Assembly: GCA_040396955.1 (NCBI GenBank)
Contig: JBBAWX010000035.1
Span: 1 to 21,634, forward strand
Direction: 5' to 3'
Source of the DNA: UBA965 sp040396955
GTDB taxonomy: Bacteria > Chloroflexota > Chloroflexia > Chloroflexales > Roseiflexaceae
Length of the DNA stretch: 21,634 bases
A program made the position numbers and the translations under genes. Positions 6,234 to 13,560 of this stretch are shown piece after piece; position 1 is the first letter of the stretch, and each line of letters opens with the position of its first letter. A model generated the notes under the pieces. That model searched no databases, was not told the origin of the DNA, and saw only the letters and a list, made by a program, of their open reading frames with translations.

Positions 6234-7538
6234 TTACTCCCAACGGAATTCTATTTCGACCTCGCCGATACGGATACGATCACCGGGACGCAGGCGTTGT
6301 GGTTGATGCGCTGGCACCGGTTTGTTGTTGAGTACCGTGCCATTCATGGATGCCAAATCCTCGAGCAAATGCTCTCCATCTTGCTCCACAATCAGCGCAT
6401 GATTGCGCGACGCCACACCACGATCGTAGTCGGCCAAATCGATTTCGGGGAAGAGTCGCTGGGCCGGATCACGGCGACCAATGCGGGCTGGGAAACGCTC
6501 AAGACGGACACGATGCGAACCCCGCGGCGATGCCACAATGATGAGCACCGAACGCGGCTCTTGACTACCCAGCGGCATACCACAACTGTTGCAAAAGCGT
6601 GAATCACCACGATTCACATGCCCACAGCCGTCGCAAGCGCGCACACCGTCGGTATGACCGGCCGGGATAATCGGCGGTGGTGTCACCCCCATGGTTGGAT
6701 CCACATAGGGTTCGCCAAGGCAGGCAATCAGCGCATCGGCTACCGCATCCGCACTCTGATACCGCTTGTCGGGGTCGTGATCCATGCAACGGATGACAAT
6801 CGCCTCAAGATCCGCATTGACGGTCGGATTGAGGCGTCGAATCGAGCCAATGGTCGGCTGATGCAACGGAATCGGCGTAATGTTGGTCAATAAATGGAGC
6901 AACGTGGCCCCGAGACCGTACACATCGGAACGGGCATCGGTTTGCCCTTTGCCGTATTGCTCAGGCGGCGCATACCCGGCCGAACCCATCGCCACCGTGT
7001 CTTTGGTCTGACTGCGTTTGTAGGTACGCGCCACACCAAAGTCGATCAGCTTGATGACCCGATCGGCCCGAAGCATGATGTTGGAGGGCTTGATGTCACG
7101 GTAGATGACGGGTGGCGTCCGCGTGTGCAGATAGTGCAACACCCGTGCCACCTGGATGCAGACGGTGCTCACTTGCAGAGCGGCGAGCGGAGCATTGGCA
7201 ACCCGGATGCGCTCATCGAGCGTCTGCCCTGCCACAAACTCCATGATGATACACGGGCGGTCGTCATGCACAAAAATCTCAGAGACGGCCGGGAGATTGG
7301 CATGCGACAACGCACGCAATAACTCGGCCTCCTGCAAGAACAGCCGGCGTTGATCTGACTCTTCGACGGGACGCATATCCTCGGTCGGGCGCATCTCTTT
7401 GAGGGCCCAGACGGTATGATCGGCAAGGCGCATCACACGATACACGACGCCCATACCACCACGCCCCACCATGCCCATGATGCGGTAGTCAGACAAAGTA
7501 CCTGTTATAACCGTATCAATTGCTAAAAAATCGCTCAT
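6234..7538 (-). CDS. Ser/Thr protein kinase with zinc ribbon and FHA domain
   Basis: A 434-residue soluble Hanks-type kinase. The kinase domain spans about residues 16-275: P-loop GRGGMGVV at 25-32, ATP-anchoring K47, catalytic loop YRDIKPSN with D148 (HRD replaced by YRD), DFG at 166-168, and a PPE version of the APE motif in GYAPPEQYG. A zinc-ribbon-like CxxC-N10-CxxC (DGCGHVNRGDSRFCNSCG) lies at about 302-319. The C-terminal FHA domain (about 330-434) has RIGRRD, SRNHALI and MNGTVLNNKPV, which together bind phospho-threonine. There is no TM segment and no PASTA repeat, so an intracellular signal is likely. All catalytic residues are present. The start at 7538 has only a weak ribosome-binding site. 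purQ follows 2 nt later. Confidence 0.93.
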   Translation of the reverse strand: MSDFLAIDTVITGTLSDYRIMGMVGRGGMGVVYRVMRLADHTVWALKEMRPTEDMRPVEESDQRRLFLQEAELLRALSHANLPAVSEIFVHDDRPCIIMEFVAGQTLDERIRVANAPLAALQVSTVCIQVARVLHYLHTRTPPVIYRDIKPSNIMLRADRVIKLIDFGVARTYKRSQTKDTVAMGSAGYAPPEQYGKGQTDARSDVYGLGATLLHLLTNITPIPLHQPTIGSIRRLNPTVNADLEAIVIRCMDHDPDKRYQSADAVADALIACLGEPYVDPTMGVTPPPIIPAGHTDGVRACDGCGHVNRGDSRFCNSCGMPLGSQEPRSVLIIVASPRGSHRVRLERFPARIGRRDPAQRLFPEIDLADYDRGVASRNHALIVEQDGEHLLEDLASMNGTVLNNKPVPAHQPQRLRPGDRIRIGEVEIEFRWE

Positions 7539-7568
7539 ACAGCTTCGTGTTGGGTGAATAACACCTCT

Positions 7569-7577
7569 ATTCTAGCA
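7569..7577 (-). promoter_or_regulatory. Possible extended -10 promoter for the kinase-purQ unit
   Basis: On the minus strand the sequence reads TGCTAGAAT, an extended -10 (TGn plus TAGAAT), about 30 nt upstream of the kinase start. No convincing -35 hexamer lies at 16-18 bp, which is tolerated for extended -10 promoters. This is a tentative call. Confidence 0.4.
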
Positions 7578-7699
7578 TTATTCTCGTGGGTGTGGCGAGC
7601 ATTTGCCGAAAGCAAAGATTGTGAATTGCTTACAGATTTCGCCATGGCGCACGACCTTTCAACAAAACACAAGGAAATTCTTCGTATTTACTCATCTTT

Positions 7700-7739
7700 T
7701 GGCACAAAAAAGTGCCATACTAGGGATGTCAATGACATC
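7700..7739. promoter_or_regulatory. Two adjacent dyads upstream of the haem-binding protein gene
   Basis: TGGCAC at 7700-7705 and GTGCCA at 7712-7717 form a 6-bp inverted repeat around six A residues. Eight bases later GATGTCA at 7725-7731 and TGACATC at 7733-7739 form a 7-bp perfect palindrome around one A. Both lie in the 235-bp AT-richer gap between the divergent kinase and haem-binding genes. They look like regulator-binding sites; the regulator cannot be named. Confidence 0.5.
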
Positions 7740-7773
7740 ATAGGGAGTGCAATCCACTCCAAGGAGAAACCGT

Positions 7774-8259
7774 ATGAACTGGCGGCGTGTTGTGGCAGGA
7801 TGCATCGTAGTATTTGCAGCCATTCAATTTGTGCCGGTCGACCGGAGCAAGCCCCCCGTCGTAGACCCCATCGTGTTCAGCTCCCCTGACGCTGAGCGCA
7901 TTGCGCGCCAATCATGCTACGACTGCCACAGCAATGAAAATGTCTGGCCCTGGTACGGCCATATTGCCCCCGTCTCGTGGATCGTCGCCCATCACATCGA
8001 AGAAGGCCGGAGCGTACTAAACTTCTCAGATATCGCAGGCACCCTTGCGCATGGCGGTGAACGCGGCGAGGCCGGTGAAGCAGGCGAAGCTGGAGCGGGT
8101 GGGAGCGCATCAGAAATTGTGGAAGAAAGCGCTGAAACCATCAATGAAGGCGAAATGCCCCCCGCCTACTACCTGCTGACACACCCCGACGCAACCTTGA
8201 CTGCGGCCGACAAAGCCACGTTGATTGCCGGCATCCAAGAAGCCCTGGCCAATCGTTAA
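7774..8259 (+). CDS. Membrane-anchored haem-binding (c-type cytochrome-like) protein
   Basis: A 161-residue protein of the Haem_bd family. An N-terminal hydrophobic segment (about residues 6-20, after MNWRR) anchors or exports it. A single c-type haem site, CYDCH, lies at residues 48-52 within RQSCYDCHSNENVWPWYGHI. The family continuation APVSWIVAHHIEEGRSVLNFS and the distal GEMPPAYYLLTHPDATLTAADK, with a likely Met or His axial ligand, are both present. A Gly/Glu/Ala repeat, GERGEAGEAGEAGAGG, is inserted at about residues 94-110. The ATG at 7774 has AAGGAG at 7761-7766. The protein is probably an extracytoplasmic electron carrier or haem sensor. It is monocistronic, with its own terminator. 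Confidence 0.88.
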   Translation: MNWRRVVAGCIVVFAAIQFVPVDRSKPPVVDPIVFSSPDAERIARQSCYDCHSNENVWPWYGHIAPVSWIVAHHIEEGRSVLNFSDIAGTLAHGGERGEAGEAGEAGAGGSASEIVEESAETINEGEMPPAYYLLTHPDATLTAADKATLIAGIQEALANR

Positions 8260-8271
8260 CGCACTCTCCTA

Positions 8272-8299
8272 CTGCCCTACACGCCTGTGGGGCAGTTTT
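8272..8299 (+). terminator. Intrinsic terminator after the haem-binding protein gene
   Basis: CTGCCCTACA at 8272-8281 pairs with TGTGGGGCAG at 8286-8295 (one wobble, loop CGCC), followed directly by TTTT. It lies 12 nt after the stop codon and ends before the tRNA promoter. Confidence 0.85.
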
Positions 8300-8320
8300 G
8301 CAAATTGCTCCAAATTTCAT

Positions 8321-8349
8321 TTGCAAACCGTCATCTGCTGTGGTATTAT
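8321..8349 (+). promoter_or_regulatory. Promoter of tRNA-Gly
   Basis: TTGCAA at 8321-8326 and TATTAT at 8344-8349 are spaced by 17 bp. The predicted start is about 8 nt before the mature tRNA. Two copies of the palindrome TTTGCAAA lie near the -35 region. Confidence 0.85.
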
Positions 8350-8364
8350 CTACTCAACGGAGAC

Positions 8365-8440
<76 letters not shown>

Positions 8441-8447
8441 TTCGAAC

Positions 8448-8488
8448 AGAACCGGGCATCGATGCAATTCGATGTCCGGTTCTTTCTT
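8448..8488 (+). terminator. Intrinsic terminator after tRNA-Gly
   Basis: AGAACCGGGCATCGA at 8448-8462 pairs with TCGATGTCCGGTTCT at 8469-8483 (one G-T wobble, 6-nt loop). The pyrimidine-rich TTCTT follows. It sits 8 nt after the tRNA CCA and upstream of the 6PGDH ribosome-binding site. Confidence 0.82.
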
Positions 8489-8518
8489 CGTAGTAGCAGA
8501 CACAGAGGAGTGGCCATT

Positions 8519-9421
8519 ATGGACATTGGAATCATCGGTCTTGGGCGCATGGGGGCCGGCATGGCACGGCGCTGGTTGCGCCACGGGCATCGCGTGGTCG
8601 TCAACAACCGCAGCCACGACCCCATCCGCGAACTCGAAAAAGACGGCGCCGTGGGAGCCTACGATTTGCCGGCTTTGGTCGCAGCCCTGCCCACACCGCG
8701 TGCCATTTGGGTAATGCTACCGGCCGGTGCTACCACCGAGCAGATGATCGACAACTTGGTGCCACTGTTGAGCCCGGGTGACACGATTATCGACAGTGGT
8801 AACAGCAATTTCAACGACGACATCCGCCGCGCCCCCATCCTCAAGGGCAAAGGCATCAATTATGTCGACCAGGGTACATCCGGTGGCATTTGGGGGCTCG
8901 AAAAGGGCTTTTGTCTGATGGTTGGTGGCGAAACCGAGGTCGTCAAACGCCTTGAGCAGGCCTTCATCGATCTGGCCCCAGTCGACGGCTACTTGCACTG
9001 TGGCCCCGTTGGCAGTGGCCATTTCGTCAAAATGGTGCACAACGGCGTCGAGTACGGCATGATGCAGGCCTATGCCGAAGGCTTCGAGATTATGCAGGCC
9101 CGTACAGACTTCAACCTCGACATGCACGCCATCTCCAAGGTGTGGAACAACGGGAGCGTGGTGCGCTCATGGCTGCTCGAGCTCGCCGAAGACGCCTTCG
9201 CCAAAGACCCACAACTCAGTGAACTCAAGGGGTACGTGGAAGACAGTGGCGAAGGGCGTTGGACCATTCAGGCGGCCATCGACCTTGATGTACCAGCACC
9301 GGTGATCACGTTGTCGTTGTTTGAGCGCTTCCACTCACGCCGGCCACATTCCTACGCCGCCAAAGTGTTGGCCGCGTTGCGCAAGGGCTTCGGCGGGCAT
9401 GCGGTGAAAAAGGCCGAATAA
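8519..9421 (+). CDS. 6-phosphogluconate dehydrogenase, short (about 300 aa) form
   Basis: A 300-residue decarboxylating 6-phosphogluconate dehydrogenase of the short Gnd-related class (the classic enzyme is about 470 residues). It converts 6-phosphogluconate to ribulose 5-phosphate. The Rossmann motif GLGRMG is at residues 7-12. The substrate loop DQGTSGG lies at 117-123. The catalytic helix GSGHFVKMVHNGVEYGMMQA contains K171, N175 and E178. After the second strand the sequence is NNRSHD (N29-D34) rather than an acidic residue. This resembles NADP-type family members, whereas many short forms are NAD-linked. The ATG at 8519 has GAGGAG just upstream; the upstream open frame runs through the tRNA and is not coding. 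It ends at a bidirectional terminator. Confidence 0.92.
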   Translation: MDIGIIGLGRMGAGMARRWLRHGHRVVVNNRSHDPIRELEKDGAVGAYDLPALVAALPTPRAIWVMLPAGATTEQMIDNLVPLLSPGDTIIDSGNSNFNDDIRRAPILKGKGINYVDQGTSGGIWGLEKGFCLMVGGETEVVKRLEQAFIDLAPVDGYLHCGPVGSGHFVKMVHNGVEYGMMQAYAEGFEIMQARTDFNLDMHAISKVWNNGSVVRSWLLELAEDAFAKDPQLSELKGYVEDSGEGRWTIQAAIDLDVPAPVITLSLFERFHSRRPHSYAAKVLAALRKGFGGHAVKKAE

Positions 9422-9445
9422 CCGGCAGCTCACTCCACAACAAAC

Positions 9446-9481
9446 AACGGCGGGCGTGGCATATGTGCCACGCCCGCCGTT
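9446..9481. terminator. Bidirectional terminator between 6PGDH and S1 genes
   Basis: AACGGCGGGCGTGGCA at 9446-9461 is perfectly complementary to TGCCACGCCCGCCGTT at 9466-9481 with a TATG loop. It lies between two convergent genes, 24 nt and 15 nt from their stops. Short T-rich tails follow on both strands (GTTTGG on plus, GTTGTTTGTTG on minus), so it can serve both. Confidence 0.88.
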
Positions 9482-9496
9482 TGGATGTGAGAGCGA

Positions 9497-10672
9497 TTAT
9501 TCAGCGGCCGGAGCAGCTGCATCATCGGCGGCTGGCTCAGGGGCCGGAGCGGTCTGCTCAGCGATTAGCTTGGCGACTTCTTCGGCACCACGCAAGCTGA
9601 GACCCATGCGCTGACGCTCGCGGGCCAAGCTGATGATGTGAGCAGTCACAATCTGACCCGGCTGGAGCTTGTCACGTGAGATGACGGCGTTTTCGCCATC
9701 GATTTCACTGGCGTGCACCAAGCCCTCAACGGCATCTTCGACTTGCACGAAGGCACCGAAGGGAGCCAAATTGGTGATGGGGCCACTGATTTCTTGACCA
9801 ACGCTGTAGCGCTGCTCAATGGTGTCCCACGGGTTGGGCAACAAGCGGCGCAAGCTGAGGCCGATGCGCTCGCGGCTGGCGTCGATTTCGATGATCATCA
9901 CCTGTACCTCTTGGCCGGGTGACAAGACTTCGCGCGGGTGGTTGACACGCTGCCACGACAGCTCGGAGATGTGTGCCAAACCGTCGGCACCACCAAGATC
10001 GATGAAGGCACCGAAATTGGTGAGCTGATTGACACGACCCGAGATGACATCGCCCTGTTGGAGCTCGTTGAGCAAGCGATGCTTCTGGGCTTTGCGCCAC
10101 TCTTGGGTGGCCAAGCGCTCTGACAAGACCAAGCGGTTGCGCTCACGGTCAACTTCGATGACCTTGAGGGGGATGATTTGACCGACCATGCGCTGCAAGG
10201 CGTGCTGGCGCTCTTCGGCGGCAGTGCGCCCGTGGAGCTGAGCAACCTGCGAGGCGGGCACGAAGCCACGGATGCGGTTGAATTGCACCAACAACCCACC
10301 TTTATTACAACCGATGACCGCCGACTGGACAATCCCGCTCTCGGCCTGAAGCGTCAAGGCTTCTTCCCAGTCGCGAGCAACTTGCACCATGCCGACCGAC
10401 AGAATCAACTCGCCATCGCGGTTCTCGGGATCTTGCACATAGACCTGCAGGATGTCGCCCACCTTCAACGTGGCAACGAAATCCTCACCCAATGTGCGCA
10501 GATCTGAAAAGGGAATCGTGCCTTCGCGCTTTGAACCAATTGAGACCAGCACGGAATCTGGCTCAACCTTCATAATCACGCCTTCGCGCACTTCTCCACG
10601 TTGCGGACGAGCGTAGTCGTACTCGTTCAGCAGTTGCGTCCAATCGAACGTACCTTCGTAACCCTGACTCAT
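9497..10672 (-). CDS. rpsA: 30S ribosomal protein S1-like, four S1 domains
   Basis: A 391-residue protein with four S1 RNA-binding repeats at about residues 24-95, 112-186, 205-275 and 291-362, then an acidic Ala/Pro/Glu tail (about 374-391). Repeats 3 and 4 are the most canonical (VISGRVNQLTNFGAFIDLGG...GLAHISELSW and ISGPITNLAPFGAFVQV...EGLVHASEI). E. coli S1 has six repeats; four-repeat versions are common outside Proteobacteria. It helps load mRNA on the 30S subunit. The ATG at 10672 (MSQGYEG) is preferred to an upstream in-frame ATG at 10774 because it has GAGGAG nearby and the extension overlaps the leader hairpin. A near-consensus promoter lies 140 nt upstream. Confidence 0.92.
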   Translation of the reverse strand: MSQGYEGTFDWTQLLNEYDYARPQRGEVREGVIMKVEPDSVLVSIGSKREGTIPFSDLRTLGEDFVATLKVGDILQVYVQDPENRDGELILSVGMVQVARDWEEALTLQAESGIVQSAVIGCNKGGLLVQFNRIRGFVPASQVAQLHGRTAAEERQHALQRMVGQIIPLKVIEVDRERNRLVLSERLATQEWRKAQKHRLLNELQQGDVISGRVNQLTNFGAFIDLGGADGLAHISELSWQRVNHPREVLSPGQEVQVMIIEIDASRERIGLSLRRLLPNPWDTIEQRYSVGQEISGPITNLAPFGAFVQVEDAVEGLVHASEIDGENAVISRDKLQPGQIVTAHIISLARERQRMGLSLRGAEEVAKLIAEQTAPAPEPAADDAAAPAAE

Positions 10673-10764
10673 GCTGGAGATTCTCCTCAGCGCATTGGAA
10701 ACTAGCACGCATACCAGCCACGGCCTAGTAGGAGTGCGCGAATACTCGACACGACACAAAACAA

Positions 10765-10785
10765 GCGTCCGCATACGCCGGACGC
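10765..10785 (-). promoter_or_regulatory. Hairpin in the S1 mRNA leader, attenuator-like
   Basis: GCGTCCG at 10765-10771 and CGGACGC at 10779-10785 form a 7-bp perfect stem with a 7-nt loop. On the minus strand TTGTTTTGTG follows, as in an intrinsic terminator. It lies between the S1 promoter and the S1 start, so it could attenuate S1 expression. Confidence 0.55.
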
Positions 10786-10813
10786 CATGCCTCCGTGGTT
10801 TTCATACCGTATA

Positions 10814-10842
10814 ATTATAGAGGGGGCACCGTGATATGTCAA
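10814..10842 (-). promoter_or_regulatory. Near-perfect sigma-70 promoter for the S1 gene
   Basis: On the minus strand TTGACA (10842-10837) and TATAAT (10819-10814) are separated by exactly 17 bp, matching consensus at all 12 positions. Transcription should start near 10807, giving a leader of about 135 nt. Confidence 0.9.
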
Positions 10843-10926
10843 GTATTTTGGGAGCAGTCCCTCAATACTGCATCGCAGAGATTCCGCACTGCAATCAACC
10901 AAGCCGGTGGGCACAAAGGGGCAGAC

Positions 10927-11844
10927 ATGAGCATCATTTTTCTCTTTATCGACGGAATCGGGCTCACGCCGGCCCAAGCGCCCAACCCGTTTGCCAGCAT
11001 CCCACAGCCCCACATCCAGCAACTCCTCGGTGGACCACTGACCAGTGAGCACATCGGACACCATGGCCGGGCCAGCCTCAGTGCCCTCGATGCCACCATG
11101 GGGGTGGCCGGGCTTCCTCAGAGCGGTACCGGGCAGACGGCGTTGTTTGCAGGCATCAATGCGGCCCAGGCCGTACAACGCCACCAAGCGCACTTCCCGC
11201 CGACCGCCCTGCAAGAGCATTTGCGCACCCACAACGTGCTGAATCGCGCTCGTCATTATGGCTCGAGTGCCTTCGCCAACGCCTTCGACGGCGGGTTTTG
11301 GCAGGCGGTTGCACAACGCAAAATCAAAAAATCCGCCAGTGTGATTGCCAGCGAAGGGGCCAGCGTGCGCTTTCGCGATATCGACGATCTTGCCAACGGC
11401 GCCGCACTCTCGTGGGACATCACCGGACATGTGATGCACCACCGGCATCCGACACGCATACAGCCGATCCCAGCGTGGCAAGCCGGTGTTAATTTGGCAC
11501 GACTCGCCCAAGCGCATGTAATCACGCTCTACGAAACATTTTTGACCGACCTCGTGGGGCATGGGCGCACCGATGTCACCGTGCCCGAAGTGGTCGCACG
11601 CATCGACGGGCTGATTGGTGGCATCGTTGCCACCTTGCGCCCGCACGACACGTTGGTCATGAGTAGCGATCATGGCAATTTTGAGGCCCCCGACGACCGT
11701 GGGCATACCACCAATCCGGTGCCCCTCTTGGTGGTCGGCGCAGATTGTGATACACTGCACAACATCACAACGATTAGCGATGTCGCCGATGCCCTCGAGG
11801 CCGTAATGCCTCGTCATGCGCCAGGGGAGCGTGTATGCGAATAG
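10927..11844 (+). CDS. Alkaline phosphatase/phosphoglycerate mutase superfamily metalloenzyme
   Basis: A 305-residue cytoplasmic protein of the alkaline-phosphatase superfamily, related to cofactor-independent phosphoglycerate mutase. The N-terminal metal-binding motif LFIDGIGL (D9) is followed by QSGTGQTALFAGINAAQ, the position of the nucleophile Ser/Thr. C-terminal metal ligands are in SSDHGNFE and GHTTNPVP. It lacks the length and insert domain of full iPGM (about 510 residues), so the substrate is unknown; phosphomutase or phosphatase activity is likely. The ATG at 10927 follows AAAGGGGC; the upstream frame crosses the S1 promoter. Its last 10 bp overlap the NAD kinase start, which implies coupled translation. 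Confidence 0.8.
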   Translation: MSIIFLFIDGIGLTPAQAPNPFASIPQPHIQQLLGGPLTSEHIGHHGRASLSALDATMGVAGLPQSGTGQTALFAGINAAQAVQRHQAHFPPTALQEHLRTHNVLNRARHYGSSAFANAFDGGFWQAVAQRKIKKSASVIASEGASVRFRDIDDLANGAALSWDITGHVMHHRHPTRIQPIPAWQAGVNLARLAQAHVITLYETFLTDLVGHGRTDVTVPEVVARIDGLIGGIVATLRPHDTLVMSSDHGNFEAPDDRGHTTNPVPLLVVGADCDTLHNITTISDVADALEAVMPRHAPGERVCE

Positions 11845-12659
11845 GCATCCTGTACAACCCGTTTTCAGAAAGTTGCGTGCGCTTCTCCGAAGCCGCCGCC
11901 AGTTGGTTGCGGGCCCGCGGCCTCGAGGTGTGGCGGGGAGCTTCGCATCTCGGACGCGAAGACAACAGCATTGAGTGTTGCGACCTGGTGGTGGCCGCGG
12001 GCGGTGACGGCACCGTGCTCCGGGCGGCGCGCTTTGCCGAGCGCTGTGGGGTACCCGTACTCCCGGTGGCACTCGGGCATCTCAATTTCATGGCCGAGCT
12101 GGTCCCAGATACGTTTTATGACGGCATCGCCACGGTGCTTGACGGGGGTGGCTGGCGTGACGAGCGCGCCATGATCGAAGCGCACATCGACCATGTCGAT
12201 GGCCATTCAGTGCCCACGCTGCTGGCTCTCAACGAATTCGTGATGGCACGCCGTGACATCAACCGTATCATCAACGTGGATGTGCAGGTGTATGACACGC
12301 ACCTCAACACCTACCACGCCGACGGCGTGATTGTATCGACGGCCACCGGGTCGACCGCCTACGCCCTCTCGGCCGGTGGTCCCATCGTCGACCCACGTTC
12401 GAGTGCGCTGGTGCTCGTCCCCATTGCCGCACATATGACGAGCATTCGTTCGTTGGTGCTCCACGAAGATGCCACGATTAAATTTACCCTGCGCGGCCGA
12501 CATAGCGCAGCGATTTATGCCGACGGCGATGATCTGCACCCGCTCCAAGAGGGCGACACAGTGACCATTCACCGCTCGAAGCGCAGTTGCACCTTCGCCC
12601 GCGTCTACTCACCGACGACGTTTTATCAACGTCTCACGCAACGTCTGCGCCGCGACTAA
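11835..12659 (+). CDS. nadK: NAD kinase
   Basis: A 274-residue ATP- or polyphosphate-dependent NAD kinase that makes NADP from NAD in the cytoplasm. The conserved GGDGT lies at residues 56-60 (D58), followed by VLRAARFAE. GHLNFMAEL matches the usual GxLGFL/AE region. The C-terminal beta-rich domain holds the signature VSTATGSTAYALSAGGPIV. The start at 11835 lies inside the end of the preceding gene, and the family length supports it. It ends at a strong intrinsic terminator shared with no other + gene. Confidence 0.95.
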   Translation: MRIGILYNPFSESCVRFSEAAASWLRARGLEVWRGASHLGREDNSIECCDLVVAAGGDGTVLRAARFAERCGVPVLPVALGHLNFMAELVPDTFYDGIATVLDGGGWRDERAMIEAHIDHVDGHSVPTLLALNEFVMARRDINRIINVDVQVYDTHLNTYHADGVIVSTATGSTAYALSAGGPIVDPRSSALVLVPIAAHMTSIRSLVLHEDATIKFTLRGRHSAAIYADGDDLHPLQEGDTVTIHRSKRSCTFARVYSPTTFYQRLTQRLRRD

Positions 12660-12681
12660 CACACCAAGCGAGCAGCGCGAG

Positions 12682-12712
12682 CAGGGTCCGGCAAGCCGGG
12701 CCCTGGTTTTTT
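12682..12712 (+). terminator. Intrinsic terminator after nadK
   Basis: CAGGGTCCGGC at 12682-12692 pairs with GCCGGGCCCTG at 12695-12705 (one wobble, minimal AA loop), followed by G and six T. It ends 7 bp before the stop of the convergent macro-domain gene. Confidence 0.93.
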
Positions 12713-12718
12713 GTGCCA

Positions 12719-13543
12719 TCAGACGATCGTGGTCAACTTGTGGAAGTTGATGCGCGGGCGCGTGGTGTCGTGCACGATGAAGGTCACTGCACAGTCGGAT
12801 TTGAGCGTCAGGCGGCTGAGTTTGAGCGTGACCAGCATCAACTCGAGCAACTCTTGGGGGGTAATCGTGCTATAGCCGAGGAAGCGCGTAATGCCGGCGC
12901 CCATCAGTGGCACCACGATGGGGCGGCCAGCGTAGAGTAGCTCGACTTCGCTCCAAAAGGTCAACATGCAGGCAGTGTAGTCTTTGATGCTGAGAAATCC
13001 GCGTTGTTCCTCGTCGTAGCGGGCAAAGGCCAGCAACAAAAAACCATCGTATTCCATCAGGCTACCGAGCTCATAGCGTTGCGCCTTGCCATAGGGGCGG
13101 GGCACGCTGGGCAGGCGGCGCGTGGCCAGGTGCGCATCACTGGCAATGGCGGCATCGAGGGCGGCCACATCCGGCACGCGCTCACGCAAAAAAACGCCGT
13201 TGAGCGAGGTAGCCGTGACGAGCCGGTTGTCGACGATAGAGTCAAAATACTCGTTCCACGCGATGACTTTGAGACCCGGCTCGGCGAAGATGTCGCCTAC
13301 TTTCACGTGCACCTGCGTGTCGTTGATGGTGAGCGAGACCTGGCTGGTGCGCTGGGCCTGCCACCAGATGGCCACATACAGCAGAGCCAGCCCGGCCACA
13401 ATGCCCAGCACCACCCAGAGATTCTTCCACTCGGGCGGGAGTTCGACGACGATGAAGAGAAACGACAAGAGCAGGCTGAACTGCCCGGCGAGTCGCCAAA
13501 ACGCTTCGCGCACCTGCGCATCAAAGAATGGAACGCGGTTCAT
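12719..13543 (-). CDS. Two-TM macro-domain protein, ThsA-macro (type II Thoeris effector)-like
   Basis: A 274-residue protein with two N-terminal membrane segments (about residues 20-35 and 43-62) and a cytoplasmic macro-like domain from about residue 72 to the end. That domain includes VHVKVGDIFAEPGLKVIAWNEYFDSIVDNR in pieces, SLNGVFLRE, PLMGAGITRFLG and TPQELLELMLVTLKLS. These are recognisable from the macro domain of the Thoeris effector family (DUF6430/ThsA_Macro). Macro domains bind ADP-ribose-type ligands. In type II Thoeris a TM-macro ThsA responds to a TIR-made ADPR conjugate. No TIR gene is in the window, so a defence role is inference. The ATG at 13543 has GAGGTG upstream; a longer frame overlaps nurA. 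It lies 17 nt after the nurA stop, in one operon. Confidence 0.78.
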   Translation of the reverse strand: MNRVPFFDAQVREAFWRLAGQFSLLLSFLFIVVELPPEWKNLWVVLGIVAGLALLYVAIWWQAQRTSQVSLTINDTQVHVKVGDIFAEPGLKVIAWNEYFDSIVDNRLVTATSLNGVFLRERVPDVAALDAAIASDAHLATRRLPSVPRPYGKAQRYELGSLMEYDGFLLLAFARYDEEQRGFLSIKDYTACMLTFWSEVELLYAGRPIVVPLMGAGITRFLGYSTITPQELLELMLVTLKLSRLTLKSDCAVTFIVHDTTRPRINFHKLTTIV

Positions 13544-13560
13544 CGGCACCTCGTGAGCAT

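Noticed and set aside
7700..7717. Possible sigma-54 promoter (TGGCAC ... TGCCA)
   Set aside because: The GG to GC distance is 11 nt rather than 10 and the site is a perfect dyad, better explained as an operator.
7554..7889. 111-codon frame from a GTG in the divergent gap before the haem-binding gene
   Set aside because: No ribosome-binding site, crosses the operator-like palindromes, and its end overlaps the haem-binding gene in another frame.
10702..12072. 456-codon minus-strand frame opposite the phosphatase-superfamily and nadK genes
   Set aside because: It covers the S1 promoter and two genes with clear family motifs; the translation resembles no protein family.
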